From Gigaspora rosea (taxonomy: Eukaryota; Glomeromycota; Glomeromycetes; Diversisporales; Gigasporaceae): 64,000 bases of DNA. The stretch is taken from assembly GCA_003550325.1 (NCBI GenBank), contig QKWP01001677.1:1-64000 (forward strand), in the 5' to 3' direction. A program made the translations under genes and the position numbers. Below the pieces are notes generated by a model. That model did not search any database. It was not told the origin of the DNA and was given only the letters and a program-made list of their open reading frames with translations. Shown in pieces: positions 57,563 through 64,000 of this stretch. Each line of letters opens with the position of its first letter. The first letter of the stretch is position 1.

Positions 57563-59389
57563 TAAGGCATCTCTGATCTAAAACAATGTTTTGATAAATA
57601 ATTTTATTTTGATTAGGGTTTGGTTAGAGTTAGAATTAATAAAAGACAAAAGCCATTTTTTGACAAAAATATTTCTTTAGGCAAAATGCAAAAATCAAAA
57701 CTTATTGGTAAAAATAAATTATAAAACTAAGTTATTGTTTGAGACCTGATAAAACTATTTAAATTAGAAGAATGTAAATTAAAGAATATTAAAATACTAT
57801 ATATATATATATAGTAATTATATATAAAACAATAGTATGCTATTAACTTTTTAAGTATGATAAAAGGTTTTTTAAAAAAATGGTTAACAAATTATAAAAC
57901 TAATATTAAAACTAGAATTAGTACTTATTGATATTCTATTGTTCTATTGTAAATTCTATTTGTTTTATTCTGTTGTTTTGTTTTATTGATATAAATACAA
58001 TACTTTTCTAAATGCATATTTTTGTTTTGTTTTAAGAAATTATTTGTGCCAAATATATATTTTATATTTTGTTAAATACACATTCTTTCAAAAAATTTTT
58101 TCTTTTTTAAATGCACATAGCCAATCAAATTTTAGTATCTAAGATAAATTACACAAATTTAATAAAAGTATTAAAACAACTGCCTTATATTGGCAGAACA
58201 CTCACTTCGGAAATGACAATGACAATGATAGCAAAGCAGGAAACCGCTTTAACTGACACTCAAAATAACCTGGTAAATGAATGAAAAGCCAAAGAACAAG
58301 CCACAACTAACCATGAAAACAAACAAAAATCTAATTTTTAAAGCTACGATTTGATTGGCTTTCTCTAAATACAAAACCTTACTAAAAACATGTTTTAGAC
58401 TTGTTTGTATATATTGTATTTATAGAGGTTTAACTGTAAATATATATTTAGCTTTTAATTTAATCAATAATTTATTTTATAATTACAAATTAATAAAACA
58501 AAAAAAATTTTATATATGGTGTACCAAGTTATTTCTTATCAAAAATTATGTATATTCTAATAATTCTATAAAATCTAGTTTTAAATATTTTTTAAAGAGC
58601 ATTAGTTTATGGTTGACCAGGAATTCGGAAAATTTTGAAAATAAATTTTCCTAAATTATTCCAAATTTTTGAGCAAATTTTGATATTTCCAAATTTTGTA
58701 TTTGGCCAAATTTTTCCAAATTTTTTACCGATTTGCTAGTGTACATGTGATCTCTGACCAATAAAAATACAGACAATAAAAATGTGCTATATATTTCAAA
58801 TAGTTCATCTAGTGTTTTAATCCTAATTTTGATAGCTATTCAGATAAATCTGAATTGAATTCACATCAAATTATATATAAAGCTTACTTTGTTATATATT
58901 CTTAGGTCCATAATTTAAATTCTTTGACCAATCCTAGTAAAAATCTCTAGCCTGGATATCTGAATTTGTTTGGATTGAAGAATCACTACAGATTTTAGAA
59001 TTAGATTCAAAATACTATGCACATCAAATTTACATTTATAATTTTGCTAGCTCTTTTGCAAAAGTACAAAAGTTAATTTACACAATATAGTATTTTTTTT
59101 TTTAATCACATGAACAAAAAAAAATTCTGACTAAAAATTATCTAAGCATAGATTGAAGCTAACAGATATACTCAATTACACAAAATTATAAATTTCAGAA
59201 TTGGAAAATTTTTCACTAGTTATAATTATACAAAATCATGGTTTTTGATTAGTTAACAAACCTTTTTTAATGAAAATATTCAAATAATTCTAAATATTTA
59301 AAGATTTTATTCAAATTTTATCCAAATATTGGCCAACATTCTAAATAAATTTTTGCAATTTTCAAACCAAATTTTTCTGGGTTTTTAAT
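57563..59389. other. AT-rich stretch with one coding-like fragment
   Basis: At about 58185-58290 the base composition rises and a frame reads SEMTMTMIAKQETALTDTQ before a stop; possibly a gene fragment. The rest is AT-rich with CCAAATTTT motifs (58600-59380). No element ends identified. Confidence 0.35.
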
Positions 59390-60790
59390 AGCGACCCCAT
59401 AATTATCCAATTAAAAGCAATTACATGATTAGCTTTTTTTGTTTTTTTTCTAAGTTAATTTATTTTTTTTCTTTAATTTAATTTTTTTTATTTTTTTTTG
59501 TTTTTTTTTATTAATTTAATTTTTTTTCCAAGTTTTTTTTATTAATTGATTGTTTTTTTAGTCGAATACATATAAAGAAATGGAAAAAAAACGGGAAGAA
59601 AAATGAAAAGAAAAACAAGACAAAAAACAGGAAAAAAAAGAATGAAAAATTGGATGAAAAATAGGATGAAAAAGAACAAAAACAGTGATGAATAAATCAA
59701 TAAACAGAAAATCTACTAAGAAATGATTAAAAAGTTATTAGAAAACCCTACTAAAAACTAATAAAGAACCTATGAATTTACTAGAAGAACCCATTAGAAA
59801 AAAATGACAAAGAATTTACAGAAAGAACCAGCCAAAAAAATTCACTGAAAATGATAAAGAACTACTGAAAACTCTACTAAAAATGATGAAGAACCACTTA
59901 AAAACTTCTGGAAAAATCTACCGTAAACTGCCGTATAAACAGCCCCCCCACATATCAGACCCCCCTCTCATTTTTACTAATAATTTTCTTTTTTTTACTA
60001 ATTAATTTTTTTGGTGGAATGTACCAGACCCGGGCTGTTTATACGGCAGTTTACAGTACTAAAAATTAATGAAGAGAAAAGAACCTACTGAACAAACCTA
60101 CTAAAAAAATGACAAAATTACCCACCAAAAAATGACGAAAAAGAGAAAGAACTTACTAGAAAATTCTACCAAAAACAACAAAGAAGCACTAAAAATTGAT
60201 AAGAAACAAAAAACAAATTTACTACAAAATAACAAAATTACTCACTAAAAAAGATGAAGAAAACCAACGAAGAATTACAAAAAAGCTTACAAAACCTACC
60301 GAAAATGACAAAGAACCACTGAAGAATTTATTGGAAACAGCAAAACGACAAAATTACGTACTGAAAAACAACAAAAAAATTGACAGATCCCACTAAAAAT
60401 AATAAAGAACTACCAAAAAACTTATTGTAAGAACCTACCAAAAATTGAGAAAAAGAACCCATCAAAAGACTACAAACCTCCAGAAAGAACTACTAAAAAA
60501 AAGGCTTCAATAATGGCTTTAGCGATAACTCCATCGACAACTCCAGCAACAACTCCAGTAATGACTCTAGCAACAACTTTAGCAACAACTCTAGCAACAA
60601 CTCCAGCGATAACAAGATAAAAATAACTAAAAGAAAAAATATTCATATTAAAAAAATTTAAAAAAAATAATAATTGTTTAAAAAAAAATTTAAAAAAAAA
60701 CGAATCATTTATATGATCACCAATTTTAAAAATGATTGGCTGATTATATGATCATATTTGGAGTTGTCATAGCAAAAAGTTGCTATGAGT
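59390..60790. mobile_element. Low-complexity foldback-like element, about 1.4 kb
   Basis: The left end (ATAGCGACCCCATAATTATCC) matches the right end of 22150-24357 in inverse. The right end (TTTTAAAAATGATTGGCTGA, TTGTCATAGCAAAAAGTTGC) matches its left end in inverse. The interior has a poly(T) region, then A-rich tandem repeats of AAAGAACCTACTAAAAAT-like units, then ACTCCAGCAACA units (60525-60610). A 136-bp MITE is nested at 59921. Frames are lysine-rich artefacts. Confidence 0.6.
59921..60056. mobile_element. 136-bp Tc1/mariner-like MITE, copy 2
   Basis: The ends CCGTAAACTGCCGTATAAAC and GTTTATACGGCAGTTTACAG lie between TA dinucleotides (59919-59920 and 60057-60058). Same length and spacer as 23144-23279. 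Confidence 0.88.
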
Positions 60791-61404
60791 AATTTCTTTT
60801 TTTTAAAAATGTAACTATTGTTTTTCATTAGTGCTATCCAAATTATTAGTTAGAATTTTTAAAAAAGTTTAAGAATTAAAATTATATTATATGTGTTTAA
60901 AATTAAGCTACCTTTTTTGTAGATTAGCTAAAGTAGAATGAAATTTAATTATCAATATATTAAGTGATACTCCCAATAATGAATCACATAATCTATTCAC
61001 TTATTAAAAATTAACAAGTTTTGATTTACAATAATTTTTTTTTATAAACAAATGCTTATTCTTTTGCAAAGAAACAGGTAAAAATCAGTTAAGAAAAGTA
61101 AGTTTTTAATAAAGTTTTTTTTTAACAAAAACATTTTTTTAAGAAAAGTGAGCAACTAAAACCTTTTATTTTTTTTTAAAAAAAAACATATAGTTTTTTT
61201 ATTACAAAAAAATTTTTTTTTTCTTTAAAAATAAACACAATATAGTTTTTTTTTTAATTTTTCTAAAGAATTATAGAATAGTTTTTTTTAATACTTTTTT
61301 TTACTAGTTATATACTTTTGAATTTTGATTATAGACAAAAAAAATAAAATTAATATTTCAAACACTTTTGACTCTATTACCAAAATAAATCTCTTTTTTT
61401 TATT
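60791..61404. other. A/T homopolymer-rich stretch
   Basis: Long A and T runs. From about 61320 it may be the leader of the MULE remnant. No gene. Confidence 0.4.
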
Positions 61405-62711
61405 AATATTACAAACCCTTTTGAAGTATCAGATGAAGAATTTGATAGTAATTTGTGGTCTTTAATCATAAATATATAGATATAATACAATATGTACATA
61501 GTGATTTCTGAAAAGTTTATACATACCATTTTATAAAACATCAAATATCAAGTAAGTATCAAGAAGATGTTTCAAATAATAAATGAAAAAAGTCTAATAT
61601 TCAATTAGCTGGTCTTTGTAAAGCTAAAATTAAAATAACATAGTTTGTATTTGCAAGAATAGTTTGAATTGAATGATTTCAAAATTTTTGAGATCATTCA
61701 TATTTATTAAATAAAAGTGATATGCTTAAATGGCCAAGTATTATTCGTATATAAATTACAAATAAGGTAGCTAAAAATTATATACCTGTAGCAATTACTA
61801 GTACAGTCAAGAAGTAAGTAAAACACAAGTATAAATTAGATAATAACTTTGATTATTTAAAGCAAAAAGGAGTCACAAATATTAAATATAAAATTAATAG
61901 ACCAATAAATATTTATTTAATAGATAGTAAAAAGTTAGAAACAGACAAATCAGTGACTTTATCTTATTTAAAAAGTTAAAATTATTATACTAAACATTTT
62001 TTTGTTACTCAATAATCAGTCAATAATCTGCAAAAGAGACAAGAAAACATACAAAAGGTATAGTTTTTATAAATTCTTGACAAATAGAAAAACTTTAGCA
62101 AGCACTATAGTTGGCTTACATTAATAGATTCAACTCATAAATAAGTGGAGTCTTTTTACATTGTATGTTTATAACAATTATGAATACTAGAAAAGCAGAT
62201 CTTATTTTTTTGTATATACAAAAAATAGTGTAACTATTACAAATATACTATAATTAGTTTAAAGCAAATGTTGCCATTGGTATTCTTAGTATATCTTAAT
62301 TAACCAAAACAGCACTGAAGCAAATAGCATAAAAAAATTTTCCTAGTATTAGTACTAGTAAATCTAAATATAAAGTTTTATATTGTATTGTCTATTTAAT
62401 ATGAACATAGTTTCAAAAATTTATAATAGCAAAACTCAGAAAATTATAATTGAAGCCATAAATAAAAAACAAAAATAGGATATGAACAACTCATTTAAAA
62501 TATCATTAATACTTGTTTAGTTCCTACAATTTACAAATATATTCAATAAAATTATACTAAAAATACTCAACTCAAATCATATTCATGAATGTATTAAAGT
62601 TCTTTTACAGTGAGCTAAAAGAACCATATTCCATCTACATAGATTAGTTGATGCATTTCAAAAGGTTGTTGCTTTTGATAATAAAAAAAAGAGTAAATCT
62701 ATGGACCATCC
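61405..62711 (+). pseudogene. MULE (Mutator-like) transposase, dead
   Basis: Translated pieces in order: TNPFEVSDEEFDSNLWSL (61410-61460); YTYHF...QISSKYQEDVSN (61520-61580); WLTLIDSTHK (about 62110-62140); SLFTLYVYNNYEY then SYFFVYTKNSVTI (62152-62240); LINQNSTEA (about 62295-62320); VSKIYNSKTQKIIIEAI (62410-62460); and a C-terminal LVDAFQKVVAFDNKKKSKS (62645-62703). These blocks match, in order, MULE transposases that I recall from glomeromycete genomes, including the catalytic-domain IDST motif. Stops and shifts occur throughout, with several stops at tryptophan or glutamine positions. The 3' end is cut at 62711 by the AGGACCC-family element. Confidence 0.72.
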
Positions 62712-63355
62712 AGGACCCCGAACAATCTATATGAGGTCATAGGTTGAAAAATAGCTAATGGAATGCTGTTTTTTTAAAAAAGGTTATATTTGAAAAGTAG
62801 GTATTGGAGAAAAAGGTTATATTTGAAACCCACTAAATGGCAAAATAGGTATATTTGAAAGAATGCTAATGGGGTAATTTTTATAAATGTTATAATTGAA
62901 ATGTGCTAATGAAAAATTGGGCTATAATAGTAACTCAGCAGGTAAAAAGAAGAGAGGAGAAAAGGGAGAGAGGGGTAAAAGAGAAAGAAAAAAAAGGGAG
63001 AGGAGTAAAAGGGAGAGAGGGGTAAAAATAGGTTGAAACAGGCTTTTTATTTTTTTGTTTTTTAATTTTTTTGCACAATTTGTGGTATATGTAGTTATGA
63101 TCTAGGACACATTACAAATTAGATAAGCATAAGAAATTTTTTAAAAATTTTTTTTTGTTTTTTTTTTTGTTTTTTTTTAGGGAACATTTGTAGAGAATGT
63201 TTTGTTTTTTTTAGGGAACGTTTGTTTTTTTTTAGGNGTAAAAGTTCTATCTAATGTGTAAAATATAGCTTATATATACCAAACCAAAATGGCTAACCAA
63301 AAAAATTTTTACTATAATGCTCAAATATAACCTCACATAGATTATTCGGGGTCCT
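62712..63355. mobile_element. AGGACCC-family element, 644 bp, TSD GACCATC(C/T)
   Basis: The ends AGGACCCCGAACAATCTATA and TAGATTATTCGGGGTCCT are flanked by GACCATCC and GACCATCT (7 of 8). It is the inverted counterpart of 10548-11169, with a purine tract where that one has a pyrimidine tract. An N lies at 63237. Confidence 0.85.
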
Positions 63356-64000
63356 GACCATCTCTATAGGTTTTGTTAAATACTATCCCTCTTAAAATAA
63401 AAAATTTTAAAATTTTGAGTGAAAATATTTTAACAACCATCTAACTAAATTCAATAAACTTTTTTTTATTGAATTCTATGCATCCATAAATTCAAATAAA
63501 AAAAAGTTCATTGAATTTAGTCAGATGGTTGTCAAGATATCTTTGCTCAAAGTTAGAGAAAAATCAAAATGCCTATTAAAATAAAAACTGCGCCAAGATT
63601 TTTTTAAAACTTTAAGCAAAGATATCTTGACAACCATCTGACCAAATTCGATGAATTTTTTATTTGAATTCTATACATTTATAGAATTAAAATAAAAAAA
63701 AAAATTCATTGAATTTGGTTAGATAGTTGTCAAGATATCTTGGCTCGAAGTTTTAAAAAAATCTTTGCACAACTTTTATTTTGATAGATGTTTTGATTTT
63801 TCTCTAACTTTGAGCAAAGATATTTTGACAACCATTTGACTAAATTCAATAAACTTTTTTTATTTGAATTCTATGAATTCATAAAATTCAAATAAAAAAA
63901 AGTTCATTGAATTTAGTCAGATAGTTGTCAAGATATCTTTGCTCAAAGTTAGAGAAAAATCAAAACGTCTATTAAAATAAAAGCTGCGCCAAGAATTTTT
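63356..64000. repeat. Stacked inverted repeats running off the right edge
   Basis: GCAAAGATATCTTGACAACC and its complement GGTTGTCAAGATATCTTTGC alternate every 100-200 bp, separated by GAATTCTATG-centred palindromes; at least three modules. The architecture resembles the PIF-like elements, but the ends are not in view. Confidence 0.65.

Noticed and set aside
60196..60396. Lysine/threonine-rich frame
   Set aside because: Part of an A-rich tandem repeat in a foldback-like element.
1..64000. CRISPR arrays or bacterial operon features
   Set aside because: Spliced genes and eukaryotic transposons throughout; no regularly spaced repeat-spacer array seen.

Overview
The window is very AT-rich DNA from a filamentous fungus with compact, intron-rich genes and a genome dominated by transposable elements. 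The base composition, the short GT-AG introns and the mix of transposon families (hAT, PIF/Harbinger-like, Plavaka, MULE, IS630/Tc1) suggest an arbuscular mycorrhizal fungus close to Rhizophagus. That placement is inference; no marker gene is present.

Only three genes look intact. All are on the minus strand in the right-hand half. They are a 10-exon WRAP73/Wdr8 WD40 protein (46365-48407, 432 aa, complete and in frame), an 8-exon ankyrin protein resembling the TORC2 subunit AVO2 (53082-54543, 268 aa), and a 3-exon protein of unknown function (54900-55912, 220 aa). A fourth frame runs off the left edge (1-310) and is not recognised.

The rest is mobile DNA at several levels of nesting. 1-11 kb: hAT-type and other MITEs with clean 8-bp target duplications, including a 2.36-kb element (4525-6885) that carries at least three smaller elements. 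11.4-19.7 kb: a probable two-gene Plavaka (CACTA-like) transposon. It has a broken zinc-finger transposase on the minus strand, a broken Q/N-rich companion gene on the plus strand, clusters of ATCGATT motifs at both ends, and its own inserted MITEs. 19.7-33.5 kb: more hAT MITEs, a 1.86-kb hAT element, a 2.2-kb low-complexity foldback-like element and PIF-like elements. 35-39.1 kb: two PIF-like elements built of stacked inverted repeats; one is a 2.67-kb palindrome with the same MITE mirrored in both arms. 39.8-44.2 kb: a long-TIR element around a dead IS630/Tc1 transposase. 44.3-44.9 kb: a SINE with a tRNA-like head, poly(A) tail and 13-bp target duplication. 59.4-64 kb: another foldback-like element, a dead MULE transposase and further repeats.

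The most unusual patterns are a five-copy element family with AGGACCC termini and 8-bp target duplications, a palindromic core (consensus CTCANTGAG) shared by elements with different termini, and the proposed two-gene Plavaka element. Coordinates of element ends rest on target duplications read by eye; superfamily names are inferred from duplication length and terminal bases.
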